Below, in pieces: positions 28,201-36,338 of a stretch of 64,000 nt of DNA. A model generated the notes under the pieces. It made no database searches and was not told the origin of the DNA. It saw only the letters and a program-made list of their open reading frames with translations. This stretch comes from Mannheimia haemolytica (lineage in GTDB: Bacteria; Pseudomonadota; Gammaproteobacteria; Enterobacterales; Pasteurellaceae), in the NCBI RefSeq assembly GCF_004342115.1, contig NZ_SMAC01000008.1:1-64000 (forward strand), in the 5' to 3' direction. The number at the start of each line of letters is the position of its first letter. Position 1 is the first letter of the stretch. The translations under genes were made by a program, and so were the position numbers.

Positions 28201-28743
28201 CAGATTGAAAGCATCGGTTTTTCGCTCTATATGGACTTGCTCGAAAATGCGGTCAAAGCTTTGCAAGAAGGGCGAGAACCGAGCCTCGATGAAATCACCC
28301 AACACCAAGCGGAGATTGAATTGCGTGTACCGGCCTTATTGCCGGACGATTATCTGCCTGACGTGAATATGCGTCTGTCGTTCTACAAGCGGATCGCAAG
28401 CTCGGAAAATCTGCAAAGCCTGAACGACTTGAAAGTGGAGCTGATCGATCGCTTCGGCTTGCTCCCAGAGGCAACCAAAAACCTGTTTGCGATTACCCAA
28501 CTTCGCTTGTCGGCACAAACGCTCGGGATTAAGAAAATCGATGCCGGCATTCACGGCGGTTATCTTGAATTTAAACCGACAGCCCAGCCCGACCCAATGA
28601 AGTTTATCGCCTTAATCCAAAAACAACCAGCGGTGTACAGTTTTGAAGGGGCGGTGAAGTTCAAATTCCGCTTAGCACTCGAAGACAACCGCAAGCGGTT
28701 AGAATTTGTGGAAAATTTGCTAAGGGAGGTTGTGGGCGGATAA
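25210..28743 (+). CDS. mfd: Transcription-repair coupling factor Mfd, with a 31-residue in-frame insertion
   Basis: An 1177-residue SF2 translocase that removes stalled RNA polymerase and recruits UvrA. The UvrB-homology module is N-terminal, the polymerase-interaction domain near 480-560 (LIRNLAELKIGQAVVHLENGVGRYGG), Walker A GDVGFGKTEVA near 657, IDEEHRFG, then TRG motif and the D7 domain. Family members are about 1150 residues. Residues 440-470 are unmatched and are encoded by an inverted-repeat element (26528-26621) inserted between E439 and RNLAIICETDLLGERV, in the linker between domains 3 and 4. An uptake signal ends exactly at the ATG. Confidence 0.95.
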   Translation: MSLISLNLPKSDGNFQDHQTLGNLVGYSDTLAISQAARAFYGLTVVVTPDTRTALRLEKALPQFAGLPVQLFPDWETLPYDNFSPHQDIISARLSALFELQQGRQQILLLPINTLMQKVCPPNYLANNVLLIKKGDRFSIQKLRLQLENAGYRAVEQVLEYGEYAVRGSILDLFPMGAEEPFRLDFFDDEIDSIRTFDVDNQRTKTEIAEINLLPAHEFPTDSNGIEHFRVKFREKFGEIRREPEHIYQQVSKGILNAGIEYWQPLFFEEMASLFDYFPAQTLFITFADIQQKAEQFHQDTQNRYESRRVDPMRPLLPPSDLWFAIDEVNRWLKGYPRLTITSEKIRKSAAKMNANVANLPDIAIQSSAKEPFSAFQQFRQKFDGNILFSVESEGRRETLLDLLAPLGVKPKQVNSLDEAQGLPFSLIISPLDQGFVVETGGHGTRPYDDELNTNGENDNNYVGAGPVPARNLAIICETDLLGERVQTRREKNRKAVNPDTLIRNLAELKIGQAVVHLENGVGRYGGLTVLDAGGIKAEYLVLHYANDAKLYVPVASLHLISRYIGGADETAPLHKLGSEAWAKTRQKAAEKIRDVAAELLDVYAKRESQTGFAFAYDKAEFDQFSATFPYEETDDQKIAINAVISDMCQAKAMDRLVCGDVGFGKTEVAIRATFLAVMNHKQVVILAPTTLLAQQHYENFKDRFANYPVNVEVLSRFKTAKEQKTILQNVAEGKVDILVGTHKLLQDDVAFRDLGLLVIDEEHRFGVRQKEKIKQLRANVDILTLTATPIPRTLNMALNGMRDLSIIASPPARRLLIKTFVRQSDEMVIREAILREILRGGQVYYLHNDVATIENCAEKLAELVPEARIVIGHGQMRERELERVMSDFYHQRFNLLVCSTIIETGIDVPTANTIIIERADKFGLAQLHQLRGRVGRSHHQAYAYMLTPHPKTLTKDAEQRLEAMSTIDNLGAGFALATHDLEIRGAGELLGSEQSGQIESIGFSLYMDLLENAVKALQEGREPSLDEITQHQAEIELRVPALLPDDYLPDVNMRLSFYKRIASSENLQSLNDLKVELIDRFGLLPEATKNLFAITQLRLSAQTLGIKKIDAGIHGGYLEFKPTAQPDPMKFIALIQKQPAVYSFEGAVKFKFRLALEDNRKRLEFVENLLREVVGG
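26528..26621. repeat. GC-rich palindromic mobile repeat inside mfd
   Basis: Two 27-bp arms, 26528-26554 and 26595-26621, are reverse complements with a single mismatch (G/A at the tenth base) around a 40-bp AT-rich spacer. The arms (CGGGCGGGCAC...CCCTACG) are far richer in GC than the spacer. Miniature elements with GGGCGGG/CCCTACG-type arms occur in many bacteria. Here the element leaves the reading frame open. Confidence 0.88.
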
Positions 28744-28767
28744 AGCCTCCTAAGGTTGTCAATCTTG

Positions 28768-28807
28768 AAAAACGATTTTTGAGATCTGTATCGTAAAAAT
28801 CGTTTTT
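28768..28807. terminator. Terminator after mfd
   Basis: AAAAACGATTTTT (28768-28780) and AAAAATCGTTTTT (28795-28807) form a 13-bp stem with a 14-base loop and a U-rich 3' side, ending the mfd transcript before the toxin-antitoxin genes. Confidence 0.75.
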
Positions 28808-28862
28808 GTTTATTGCGAATCCAGTAATTTCATCTAGGCTGTTTATAACTTAAAAAAATAGA

Positions 28863-28883
28863 TGTAAATATATTTTATTTACA
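28863..28883 (+). promoter_or_regulatory. Probable BrnA operator
   Basis: TGTAAAT-N7-ATTTACA is a perfect 7-bp inverted repeat 23 bases before brnT, overlapping the likely promoter. BrnA antitoxins autoregulate by binding palindromes at this place. Confidence 0.55.
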
Positions 28884-28905
28884 ATCAAAAAGGAGTAAAC
28901 TGGCA

Positions 28906-29193
28906 ATGGAAGAAATTAATGGTTTTGAATGGGATAGTGAGAAAGCTCTTCGTAATCAACAAAAACACGGAGTTAGTTTTATCGAGGCGGTAAGCGTATT
29001 TTATGATAATAATGCGATGTTAATCCCGGATCCAGATCACTCATCTAGGGAAGAGCGTTTTTTGCTACTCGGGCGTAGCAATAAAGATAATCTACTTGTG
29101 GTTGTGCATTGCGAGAGAAATACCAACATTCGGATTATTTCAGCACGTTTGGCAACAAAACGCGAAAGTGGGCAATATAAAGGAGTACATTAA
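28906..29193 (+). CDS. brnT: BrnT family toxin (type II toxin-antitoxin)
   Basis: A 95-residue RelE-like-fold ribonuclease toxin. Typical BrnT features: the start FEWDSEKALRNQQKHGVSFIEAVSVF, the DPDHSSREERFLLLG segment with conserved Arg/Glu, and LLVVVHCER...IRIISARLATKRE near the C-terminus. It precedes the antitoxin gene, as usual for brnTA, by zero bases. The ATG follows AAAAAGGAG at about 11 bases. Confidence 0.93.
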   Translation: MEEINGFEWDSEKALRNQQKHGVSFIEAVSVFYDNNAMLIPDPDHSSREERFLLLGRSNKDNLLVVVHCERNTNIRIISARLATKRESGQYKGVH

Positions 29194-29406
29194 ATGAGAG
29201 ATGAATACGATTTTTCTAATGCAGTGAAAAACCCTTACGCAAAAGGGCTAAAAAGCAAAAGTGTGGTTACTATTCGGATTGAAGACGATGTTATCAGCTA
29301 TTTTAAACAACTTGCCGAAGAGGTGAATTTGCCTTACCAAACGTTGATCAATCTTTATTTGAAAGATTGCGTTGAGCAGAAACGTAAACCGACTATTAGT
29401 TGGTAA
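29194..29406 (+). CDS. brnA: BrnA family antitoxin
   Basis: A 70-residue DNA-binding antitoxin with a ribbon-helix-helix C-terminal half (SVVTIRIEDDVISYFKQLAEEVNLPYQTLINLYLKDCV) and an N-terminal DFSNAVKNPYAKGL segment that wraps the toxin. It directly abuts the brnT stop, giving coupled translation. Confidence 0.92.
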   Translation: MRDEYDFSNAVKNPYAKGLKSKSVVTIRIEDDVISYFKQLAEEVNLPYQTLINLYLKDCVEQKRKPTISW

Positions 29407-29475
29407 TATTATGATTTGAAATCAGTATGTTATTGAGTATTTGAGAATGGGTTATCTTGCCAGTTGTATAAAATA

Positions 29476-29496
29476 GGCATATACTTTGGCATATAC
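29476..29496 (+). promoter_or_regulatory. Probable VapB operator (direct repeat)
   Basis: GGCATATAC occurs twice with a 12-base period (29476-29484, 29488-29496) 26 bases before vapB, and an upstream TGTATA half faces TATAC. Such repeats are typical VapBC operators. Confidence 0.5.
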
Positions 29497-29521
29497 ACTA
29501 TCTATCGGAGGGTAAAGTAGG

Positions 29522-29782
29522 ATGGAAAAAATTGCGAGATTATTCCGTAACGGGCGGAACCAAGCAGTGCGTTTACCGGTTGAATTTGAGTTTGATGCAG
29601 AGCAAGTCTATGTTTCTAAACAAGAAAATGGCGATATTTTATTATCATTGAGATCGAGAAATACCGAGCATTGGCAACGATTGTTTGAGCTATTGCCTGC
29701 TGTTGTATGTGATGAAACATTTTTAGATACAAAAGAGAGAAACCAATCCTTTGAGCAACGGGATCCTTTTGAGGTAGCTTAA
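29522..29782 (+). CDS. vapB: VapB family antitoxin
   Basis: An 86-residue antitoxin with an AbrB/SpoVT-type swapped-hairpin N-terminus (KIARLFRNGRNQAVRLPVEFEF) that binds DNA and a C-terminal tail (TKERNQSFEQRDPF) that covers the toxin. The start follows GGAGGGTAAAGTAGG. Its stop abuts the vapC start. Confidence 0.92.
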   Translation: MEKIARLFRNGRNQAVRLPVEFEFDAEQVYVSKQENGDILLSLRSRNTEHWQRLFELLPAVVCDETFLDTKERNQSFEQRDPFEVA

Positions 29783-30172
29783 ATGTATATGTTAGATACG
29801 AATACTGTAAGCTATTTTTTTCGTGGAAATGCAAATGTGGTGGCGAAATTGAAGTCCATTAATCCTGAGAGGCTTTGTATTTCATCTGTAACTGCTGCTG
29901 AATTGGTTTATGGTGTGGCGAAAAGAAATAATGGGCAGCTTTCTCAATTTTTAGGTTATTTTTTATCGAGTGTAAAGGTTTTAGATTGGAATTATCGTTG
30001 TGCTGAACTTTATGGAAAGTTACGGGCAGAGATGGAGAAAAATGGCAAAGTAATGGGCGTGCAGGATCAAATGATTGCTAGTCACGCTCTTGCTGAAGAG
30101 TGTATTTTAGTTTCTAGCGATCAGGCATTTAAAATGGTACCTGATCTGAAATTGGAGAATTGGTTACACTAA
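29783..30172 (+). CDS. vapC: VapC family toxin, PIN-domain endoribonuclease
   Basis: A 129-residue PIN-domain nuclease. The acidic quartet is visible: Asp5 in MLDTNTVSYFF, Glu in SSVTAAELVYGV, Asp in GVQDQMIASHAL and Asp in LVSSDQAF. Relatives of this MYMLDTN type cleave initiator tRNA. All catalytic residues are present, so the toxin is probably active. It forms a complete operon with vapB, next to brnTA. Confidence 0.93.
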   Translation: MYMLDTNTVSYFFRGNANVVAKLKSINPERLCISSVTAAELVYGVAKRNNGQLSQFLGYFLSSVKVLDWNYRCAELYGKLRAEMEKNGKVMGVQDQMIASHALAEECILVSSDQAFKMVPDLKLENWLH

Positions 30173-30191
30173 ACTATAGTAAGGAAAAACA

Positions 30192-31430
30192 ATGAAACAA
30201 TCCCTTCTTAACCGTTTACTACGTTACACCCAAATTCACACAACTTCAGATCCGAAAAGCCAAACTGTGCCAAGCTCGCAACAGCAGTGGGATTTGCTTC
30301 ATCTGCTGAAAACGGAAGTAGAGGCGATGGGGCTAAGCGAGATTTATCTTGACCCCAACGGCTATCTGTTCGCCAGCTTGCCTGCCAATATTGACAAAAC
30401 CCTGCCGGTGCTTGGGCTGATTGCCCACGTTGATACTTCGCCCGATTTTAATGGTGAAAACGTGAAACCACAGGTGATTGAGGCTTATCAAGGCGGCAAT
30501 ATTTTGCTAAACGGCAGTGGCGATTATCTTTCGCCAACGGATTTCCCGAATTTAAACAAGCTGATTGGCGACACCCTAGTCACCACTGACGGCACCTCTT
30601 TGCTTGGCGCAGACGACAAATCCGGCATTGCGATTATTCTCTCGGCTATCGAGTATTTACAAGCCAATCCGCACATTCCGCACGGCAAGATCCGCATCGG
30701 CTTTACCACCGATGAAGAGATCGGTCGAGGCGCAGATCATTTTGATGTAAACGCATTCGGTGCCGATGTTGCCTTTACCCTTGATGGCGGGCCTCTGGGC
30801 GAATTGCAATATGAAAATTTCAATGCCGATGCAGCGACCGTTACGTTCTTCGGGCGGAGCGTTCACCCCGGCACGGCAAAGGGCAAGATGATCAACGCCT
30901 TAGAGCGAGCTTGCGAGTTCCAACACCGTCTGCCTCCCCATTTAACCCCTGCCACCAGCGAAGGGCGTGAAGGCTTTATTATGTTGCACGGCATTGAGGG
31001 TGGAATTGATAAAGCGGAAATTCACTATATTTTACGTAGCTTTGAGCGTGATGAATTAGCTGCATTCGGCAAAATGCTGAATGATACGCTGGCAGAGATG
31101 CAACAGATTTACGGCGAACAGTGCGGAAAAGTCGAGATTGTCGAGCAATATCGCAATATGCGTGAAGTGCTGGACGATTACGGCTACTTGGTTGAAATTG
31201 CCGAAAACGCAATGCGTGAACAAGGCATTGAGCCGAATTTAGAACCGATCCGTGGCGGTACTGATGGCTCACGCCTTTCATTTATGGGCTTGCCTTGCCC
31301 GAATTTATTTACCGGCGGCGAAAATTTCCACGGACGATTTGAGTTTATTTCGGTTGATACGATGGAAAAAGCCACAAAGGTTGTAATTGATATTTGTCGG
31401 AAATTTGCTGATTATGATTTCAACAAATAA
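30192..31430 (+). CDS. pepT: Peptidase T (tripeptide aminopeptidase)
   Basis: A 412-residue M20-family dizinc aminopeptidase acting on tripeptides. Metal-binding motifs are visible: GLIAHVDTSPDF, LGADDKSGIAIIL, TDEEIGRGADHFD and, near the end, TGGENFHGRFEF. Length matches E. coli PepT (408). In enteric bacteria pepT is FNR-activated; no clear FNR site is visible here, and the gene follows vapC by 19 bases. Confidence 0.95.
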   Translation: MKQSLLNRLLRYTQIHTTSDPKSQTVPSSQQQWDLLHLLKTEVEAMGLSEIYLDPNGYLFASLPANIDKTLPVLGLIAHVDTSPDFNGENVKPQVIEAYQGGNILLNGSGDYLSPTDFPNLNKLIGDTLVTTDGTSLLGADDKSGIAIILSAIEYLQANPHIPHGKIRIGFTTDEEIGRGADHFDVNAFGADVAFTLDGGPLGELQYENFNADAATVTFFGRSVHPGTAKGKMINALERACEFQHRLPPHLTPATSEGREGFIMLHGIEGGIDKAEIHYILRSFERDELAAFGKMLNDTLAEMQQIYGEQCGKVEIVEQYRNMREVLDDYGYLVEIAENAMREQGIEPNLEPIRGGTDGSRLSFMGLPCPNLFTGGENFHGRFEFISVDTMEKATKVVIDICRKFADYDFNK

Positions 31431-31524
31431 GGCGGCTGCAAGCGGTCAAATTTGATGAAAAATTTGCAAAAAGCGTTATTTTTCACCAATTAAACGATTT
31501 TTTACAGATTTCCTACAAATTTAT

Positions 31525-31552
31525 TTGACATTAAATCTGAAATCCATAGAAT
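31525..31552 (+). promoter_or_regulatory. Promoter of the tRNA cluster
   Basis: TTGACA at 31525 and TAGAAT at 31547 with a 16-base spacer, 45 bases before the first tRNA. Confidence 0.75.
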
Positions 31553-31596
31553 ATGCACCTGTTGAGACCTCTACGAGGTTCGTAGCGTTTTTAAAT

Positions 31597-31672
<76 letters not shown>

Positions 31673-31690
31673 ATTTTTCTATATCGTGCT

Positions 31691-31777
31691 GCCCGAGTGG
31701 CGGAATCGGTAGACGCAAGGGATTTAAAATCCCTCGCCTTTCGGGGCGTGCCAGTTCAAGTCTGGCCTCGGGCACCA
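31691..31777 (+). tRNA. tRNA-Leu (anticodon TAA), copy 1
   Basis: 87 bases with the long variable arm of class II tRNAs and encoded CCA. Acceptor GCCCGAG/CTCGGGC, anticodon loop ATTTAAAAT. It is identical to the next tRNA. Confidence 0.97.
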
Positions 31778-31818
31778 TTTAGAAGAATTAAATTTTAACA
31801 AAATAGATAGTTATCGAA

Positions 31819-31905
31819 GCCCGAGTGGCGGAATCGGTAGACGCAAGGGATTTAAAATCCCTCGCCTTTCGGGGCGTGCCAGTTCAAGTCTGGCCTCGGG
31901 CACCA
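31819..31905 (+). tRNA. tRNA-Leu (anticodon TAA), copy 2
   Basis: Identical in all 87 bases to the tRNA at 31691, after a 41-base spacer of different sequence. Confidence 0.97.
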
Positions 31906-31926
31906 TTTTGATAATTAAGCAAATAT

Positions 31927-32002
<76 letters not shown>

Positions 32003-32021
32003 ATCTAGAAATAAAATAGAT

Positions 32022-32043
32022 AGCACCACGAGGTGCTTTTTTT
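32022..32043 (+). terminator. Terminator of the tRNA cluster
   Basis: AGCACC-ACGA-GGTGCT stem-loop followed by seven T residues. Confidence 0.88.
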
Positions 32044-32089
32044 GTACCTGAATTTCCCCTCATTCCAATTTTAATCTTGAGAAACGTAA

Positions 32090-32875
32090 ATGATGAAAAA
32101 AATTACCATTTTAGGGCTTGGCTGGCTCGGACTACCTTTAGCTGAAGCATTACAAAATAAGGGCTGGCGTGTTGCAGGTACTAAGCGAACGGTCGGAGAA
32201 TTAGCGATAGAATGTTATCCTCTAGATTTAAATGCGTTAGCAGTGACAAGCGAAATCGAGCAATTACTTGCTGCTGATGCGTTAGTGATTGCCTTGCCCC
32301 TTAGCCAAATTCGCCCTGAAAATTACGGTTGCGGTATTCAAACATTAGTTTCGCTTGCAATAGAAAAGGGCTTGAAACATCTGGTTTTCACCAGCTCGAC
32401 TTCGGTTTTGCCAATGAAATCGGGCGTTTTTGATGAAAATGCAGTGGTTGATTCTGCTAACCTATTAGTAAAAATGGAAAATTGGTTGCTGAGCCAGCCA
32501 ATTCATTGTGATATTTTGCGTTTAGCTGGCTTGGTGGGCAAAAAACGGCACCCGGTTTTTTATTTGGCGGGAAAACAGAACTTGAGTGGAGCAGGGCAGC
32601 CGGTCAATTTAGTGCATTTAGAGGACTGTATTGCAGCCATTTCATTGCTGTTGGAGCAGCCGAACGGGCAGCGTATTTTTCATTTATGTGCCGAACAGCA
32701 CCCAAGCCGTAAAGATTATTATAGTGAAATGGCAAAACGTTTTGGGTTAGCGGATTTGCATTTTTCTGAAGAAAATCAACCGCTTGTAAGGCTGATAAAA
32801 GCAGACAAAATTTGCCAAGAGCTTGGTTTTCGTTATTACTATCCTGATCCTTATCAATTTAAAGTAGATATTTAA
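32090..32875 (+). CDS. NAD(P)-dependent SDR-family protein (YeeZ-like)
   Basis: A 261-residue atypical short-chain dehydrogenase with a Rossmann motif LGLGWLGLPLAEAL (residues about 8-21) and a HLVFTSSTSVLP segment carrying the active-site-like Ser/Thr. It resembles YeeZ/epimerase-like proteins whose substrate is unknown; a canonical YxxxK pair is not evident. Start may be either of the two adjacent ATG codons. It stands alone after the tRNA cluster. Confidence 0.75.
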   Translation: MMKKITILGLGWLGLPLAEALQNKGWRVAGTKRTVGELAIECYPLDLNALAVTSEIEQLLAADALVIALPLSQIRPENYGCGIQTLVSLAIEKGLKHLVFTSSTSVLPMKSGVFDENAVVDSANLLVKMENWLLSQPIHCDILRLAGLVGKKRHPVFYLAGKQNLSGAGQPVNLVHLEDCIAAISLLLEQPNGQRIFHLCAEQHPSRKDYYSEMAKRFGLADLHFSEENQPLVRLIKADKICQELGFRYYYPDPYQFKVDI

Positions 32876-32904
32876 GTTTAATCCATACAAGAAAAGGAGT
32901 TTAT

Positions 32905-32967
32905 ATGATAGTATATGCGAACTATTATCAACAACTTGTTAGGATTTTATGCTTGATCTTTTATTAG
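32905..32967 (+). CDS. Possible 20-codon leader ORF before the metal permease genes
   Basis: ATG at 32905 has a strong AAAAGGAG ribosome site six bases before it and encodes MIVYANYYQQLVRILCLIFY, ending at TAG within the first codons of the permease gene in another frame. The permease ATG at 32949 itself has a weak site, so translation may be coupled through this short ORF. It may equally be a chance frame. Confidence 0.3.
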   Translation: MIVYANYYQQLVRILCLIFY

Positions 32968-33809
32968 AGCCTTTTACCTACAACTATATGCAAAAAGCGA
33001 TTTTTGTCAGTATGGGCGTGGGGTTAGTTTGTGCTTTTCTTTCCGCCTTTTTGATGTTAAAAGGCTGGTCTTTGATTGGTGATGCCTTATCACACGCTGT
33101 AGTGCCAGGTGTTGCCATCGCTTATGCACTAAAATTGCCCTACGCCTTTGGTGCGTTTTTTTCCGGGATTTTGGCGGCATTATCGATTCTTTGGGTAAAA
33201 AGCCTGACGAAAATTAAAGAAGATGCGGTTATCGGCTTTATTTTCACGACTTTTTTTGCGCTTGGTATGTTTATTGTTTCCCTCAATCCAACATCGGTTG
33301 ATGTTAATTCGATTGTAATGGGAAATATTTTAGGCATTGCTGATGATGACTTGTGGCAGGTGGTACTGATTATTGCGATTTCGTTACTGGGTTTAATCCT
33401 ATTTTGGAAGGATTTGCTACTCGTCTTTTTTGACGAACACCACGCATTGTCAGTCGGGCTTTCGCCATTACGCTATAAAGTGATTTTCTTTACCTTATTA
33501 AGTGCCTGTGTAGTAGTGGCTCTGCAAACGGTTGGGGCAATTTTGGTTATTGCGATGGTCGTCACGCCGGGAGCAACTGCTTATTTACTTACCGACCGTT
33601 TCCCTAGATTAGTGCTGATCGCAATGCTTATCGGCACGCTGACATCAGGGATTGGGGCATATTTAAGCTACTTTTTAGACGGTGCAACCGGTGCGGTAAT
33701 TGTGTGCTTACAAACCTTAATTTTCTTATTCGCATTCTGCTTTGCTCCTAAATATGGCTTGATTACTCAAAAGCGGAAATTGCACCGTGTGGAGGTTCAA
33801 AATGCTTAA
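32949..33809 (+). CDS. Iron/manganese ABC transporter permease (SitC/YfeC-like)
   Basis: A 286-residue inner-membrane permease of the ABC-3 family with about eight helices. Typical pieces are LKGWSLIGDALSHAVVPGVAIAY, GIADDDLWQV and VVALQTVGAILVIAMVVTPGATAYLL. The paralogous second permease follows, overlapping its end. The binding protein and ATPase that complete the transporter are convergent at 34668-36320. Confidence 0.9.
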   Translation: MLDLLLEPFTYNYMQKAIFVSMGVGLVCAFLSAFLMLKGWSLIGDALSHAVVPGVAIAYALKLPYAFGAFFSGILAALSILWVKSLTKIKEDAVIGFIFTTFFALGMFIVSLNPTSVDVNSIVMGNILGIADDDLWQVVLIIAISLLGLILFWKDLLLVFFDEHHALSVGLSPLRYKVIFFTLLSACVVVALQTVGAILVIAMVVTPGATAYLLTDRFPRLVLIAMLIGTLTSGIGAYLSYFLDGATGAVIVCLQTLIFLFAFCFAPKYGLITQKRKLHRVEVQNA

Positions 33810-34611
33810 TTGGATTTTAGAGCCGTTGCAATTTGAATTTATGCAAATTGCGTTAATTACCGCAATTTTAGTTGCTGGCGTGAGTGCGGTTTTATCTTGC
33901 TATCTGGTGCTGAAAGGCTGGTCTTTAATGGGCGATGCAATTTCGCACGCTGTTCTGCCCGGTGTGGTGATTTCCTCACTTGCCGGGTTACCACTCTCAA
34001 TAGGGGCGTTTTTTTCAGGATTAGGCTGTGCCTTATCGGTGGGCTATTTAAAAGAAAATAGTCGCTTGAAAGAAGACACGGTAATGGGGATTGTATTTTC
34101 AGGTATGTTTGCCTTTGGGATCTTGCTGTTTACCGCCTTTAATACCGGTGAGCATTTAACCCATATTTTATTTGGTAATCTATTAGGCGTAACCAAAAGC
34201 GATTTGCTTCAGACTTTACTCATAAGCCTCTTTACCTTTGTGGTGATGGTGGCGAAACGCAAAGACTTCTTGCTCTATTGCTTTGATGTTAATCAAGCCA
34301 AAGTAGCAGGCTTACCGGTTAGATTATTGCATTATGGTTTACTTTCCTTGCTTGCTTTAACTATTATTAGTGCAATGCAAGTGGTGGGCGTGATTTTAGT
34401 GGTGGCAATGTTGATTACCCCGGGGATCACTGCTTACCTGCTGACTAAGCGGTTTGATAGTATGTTACTGATTGCCTTAGGCGTTGCGATATTTTCATCG
34501 GTATTCGGCACGTTGCTTAGCTACCATATTGATGCCGCAACAGGGCCGACGATTATTCTCGTGCAAGCGGCCATTTTTTTCCTCAGTTTTGCATATTCTA
34601 AGATTCATTGA
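33802..34611 (+). CDS. Iron/manganese ABC transporter permease (SitD/YfeD-like)
   Basis: A 269-residue ABC-3 permease paralogous to the gene before it (LKGWSLMGDAISHAVLPGVVIS; MQVVGVILVVAMLITPGITAYLL). The frame opens at 33787, but ATG 33802 is preferred because GTGGAGGTTCAAA gives it a good ribosome site and the protein then starts like relatives (MLNWILEPLQFEFMQ). It overlaps the first permease by 8 bases. Confidence 0.88.
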   Translation: MLNWILEPLQFEFMQIALITAILVAGVSAVLSCYLVLKGWSLMGDAISHAVLPGVVISSLAGLPLSIGAFFSGLGCALSVGYLKENSRLKEDTVMGIVFSGMFAFGILLFTAFNTGEHLTHILFGNLLGVTKSDLLQTLLISLFTFVVMVAKRKDFLLYCFDVNQAKVAGLPVRLLHYGLLSLLALTIISAMQVVGVILVVAMLITPGITAYLLTKRFDSMLLIALGVAIFSSVFGTLLSYHIDAATGPTIILVQAAIFFLSFAYSKIH

Positions 34612-34615
34612 TACA

Positions 34616-34644
34616 AAAATAGGGAGGCATTTGCCTCCCTATTT
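34616..34644. terminator. Bidirectional terminator between the two transporter half-operons
   Basis: AAAATAGGGAGGC-ATTT-GCCTCCCTATTT: a 12-bp stem with a 4-base loop between the convergent permease and ATPase genes. Confidence 0.88.
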
Positions 34645-34667
34645 GTTTGTGATTTGTTGCTGAAACA

Positions 34668-35411
34668 CTACTTTTGATAATGCAATAAACCGCCGAACAC
34701 CCGTTCTAAATTTTGATTATTAAAGATTTCTTCCGTTTTACCTTTTGCCAGTAGCGTGCGATTGACCATCAAAACCTGATCGCAAAAGCTTGGTACGCTG
34801 GCAAGGTTGTGGGTGGAAACTAAAATCAAATGCCCCTCATTTTTAAGCTGTTTAAGTAGCTCAACAATCGCATTTTCGGTTTTAACATCCACACCGGTGA
34901 AAGGCTCATCAAGTAAGATGATTTTACTTTCTTGAGCTAAGGCACGGGCTAAAAATACCCGTTTTTTTTGCCCGCCGGAAAGTTCGCCGATTTGCCTGTC
35001 TTTGAGATGTAAAACATCAAGGCGTTGCATTGCTTGCTCTACTTTGAGCTTATCGGTTTGGCTTGGGCGGCGTAGAAAATTCATATAGCCGTATCGCCCC
35101 ATCATTACCACATCGTAAACCGAAACTGGAAATTGCCAGTCCACTTCTTCACTTTGTGGCACATAGGAAACCAAATTTTGTTTGAGGGCTTTAGCAATCG
35201 GGAGCTGACTCAGCTTAACAGAGCCGGTTAATGGCTTAACCAGCCCCATTAAACTTTTAAACAGAGTGGATTTTCCACCTCCATTCACGCCGATTAATGC
35301 ACAAATTGTGCCGTTTTCCAGATGAAACGAGACATCTTGCAAAGCGATATGTCCGTTATTATAACGGACCGATAAATTTTCGACGGAAATGGAGGCTGAA
35401 ACAGTTGTCAT
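34668..35411 (-). CDS. Iron/manganese ABC transporter ATP-binding protein (SitB/YfeB-like)
   Basis: A 247-residue ABC ATPase with Walker [12 protein letters not shown] (about residues 39-49), signature LSGGQKKR, Walker B ILLDEP and the H-loop STHN. The Q-loop region [35 protein letters not shown] is typical of Mn/Zn/Fe (ABC-3) importers. It is the second gene of the reverse operon, 12 bases after the binding-protein gene. Confidence 0.92.
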   Translation of the reverse strand: MTTVSASISVENLSVRYNNGHIALQDVSFHLENGTICALIGVNGGGKSTLFKSLMGLVKPLTGSVKLSQLPIAKALKQNLVSYVPQSEEVDWQFPVSVYDVVMMGRYGYMNFLRRPSQTDKLKVEQAMQRLDVLHLKDRQIGELSGGQKKRVFLARALAQESKIILLDEPFTGVDVKTENAIVELLKQLKNEGHLILVSTHNLASVPSFCDQVLMVNRTLLAKGKTEEIFNNQNLERVFGGLLHYQK

Positions 35412-35423
35412 TGCTAAATCTTA

Positions 35424-36320
35424 TTATTTTTTGCTTCGTTCGAACCCTTCGACAATGGTGCCGATAGTCACTTTAAGCAAATCTAAATAGGTTGGAACCG
35501 GACCATCTTTCTCTGAAAGTGAATCCACATAAATTACGCCACCGTATAATGCACCGGTTTCTTTCGCCACTTGTTTTGCCGGTTTGTCGGAAACGGTACT
35601 TTCGCTAAACACAACAGGGATTTTGTTGGCTTTTACACCATCAATCACTTTTTTCACTTGTTTTGGCGAACCTTGCTCTTCCGCATTGATTGCCCATAAA
35701 TAAAGTTCTTTTAAGTTGTAGTCTTTCGCTAAATAGCTAAATGCCCCTTCACTGGTTACTAACCAACGTTGCTGCTCAGGAATAAAAGCTAAACGTTGGC
35801 GGAGTGGCTCAGCAATACCTTTTACTTTTTCAGCATAGGCTTTTGCATTGGCATTATAGGTGTCTGCGTTTTGTGGGTCATATTTTACTAAAGCCGCACG
35901 AATATTTTCAATGTAAATTAATGCGTTATCGGTGGACATCCAAGCGTGCGGATTTGGTAGATTTTTATATTCACCTTCGGTAATCGGCATTGGGGTGATG
36001 CCTTCGGTGACGACAACCGCCGGTTTGCCTTTTACATTTTCAAAGAAACGTTCAAACCAACGCTCAAGGTTCATACCGTTCCATAACACTAAGTCTGCCT
36101 TTTGAGCTTTTACAATGTCTTTTGGTGTTGGTTGATAATCGTGAATTTCAGCACCCGGTTTAGTAATGGATTCCACAGTGGCTTTATCGCCGGCGACATT
36201 TTGTGCAATATCTTGAATCACGGTAAAAGTGGTAACTACTTTAAACGGCTCTGCCATTGCCATCGCTGCACTTAAACCAAAGGTTAATACCAATGCTTTT
36301 TTAATTGTTGATAGTTTCAT
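35424..36320 (-). CDS. Iron/manganese ABC transporter substrate-binding protein (SitA/YfeA-like)
   Basis: A 298-residue cluster A-I metal-binding periplasmic protein with signal peptide MKLSTIKKALVLTFGLSAAMAMA. Metal-ligand neighbourhoods are present: His in GAEIHDYQPTPKD, His in LPNPHAWMS, Glu in VTSEGAFSYLAKDYNLKELYLWAIN, Asp in YVDSLS. No long His-rich loop is present, which argues for Mn/Fe rather than Zn (ZnuA). A Fur box upstream supports iron control. Confidence 0.9.
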   Translation of the reverse strand: MKLSTIKKALVLTFGLSAAMAMAEPFKVVTTFTVIQDIAQNVAGDKATVESITKPGAEIHDYQPTPKDIVKAQKADLVLWNGMNLERWFERFFENVKGKPAVVVTEGITPMPITEGEYKNLPNPHAWMSTDNALIYIENIRAALVKYDPQNADTYNANAKAYAEKVKGIAEPLRQRLAFIPEQQRWLVTSEGAFSYLAKDYNLKELYLWAINAEEQGSPKQVKKVIDGVKANKIPVVFSESTVSDKPAKQVAKETGALYGGVIYVDSLSEKDGPVPTYLDLLKVTIGTIVEGFERSKK

Positions 36321-36338
36321 TTTTAGCCTCCTTTTGTT

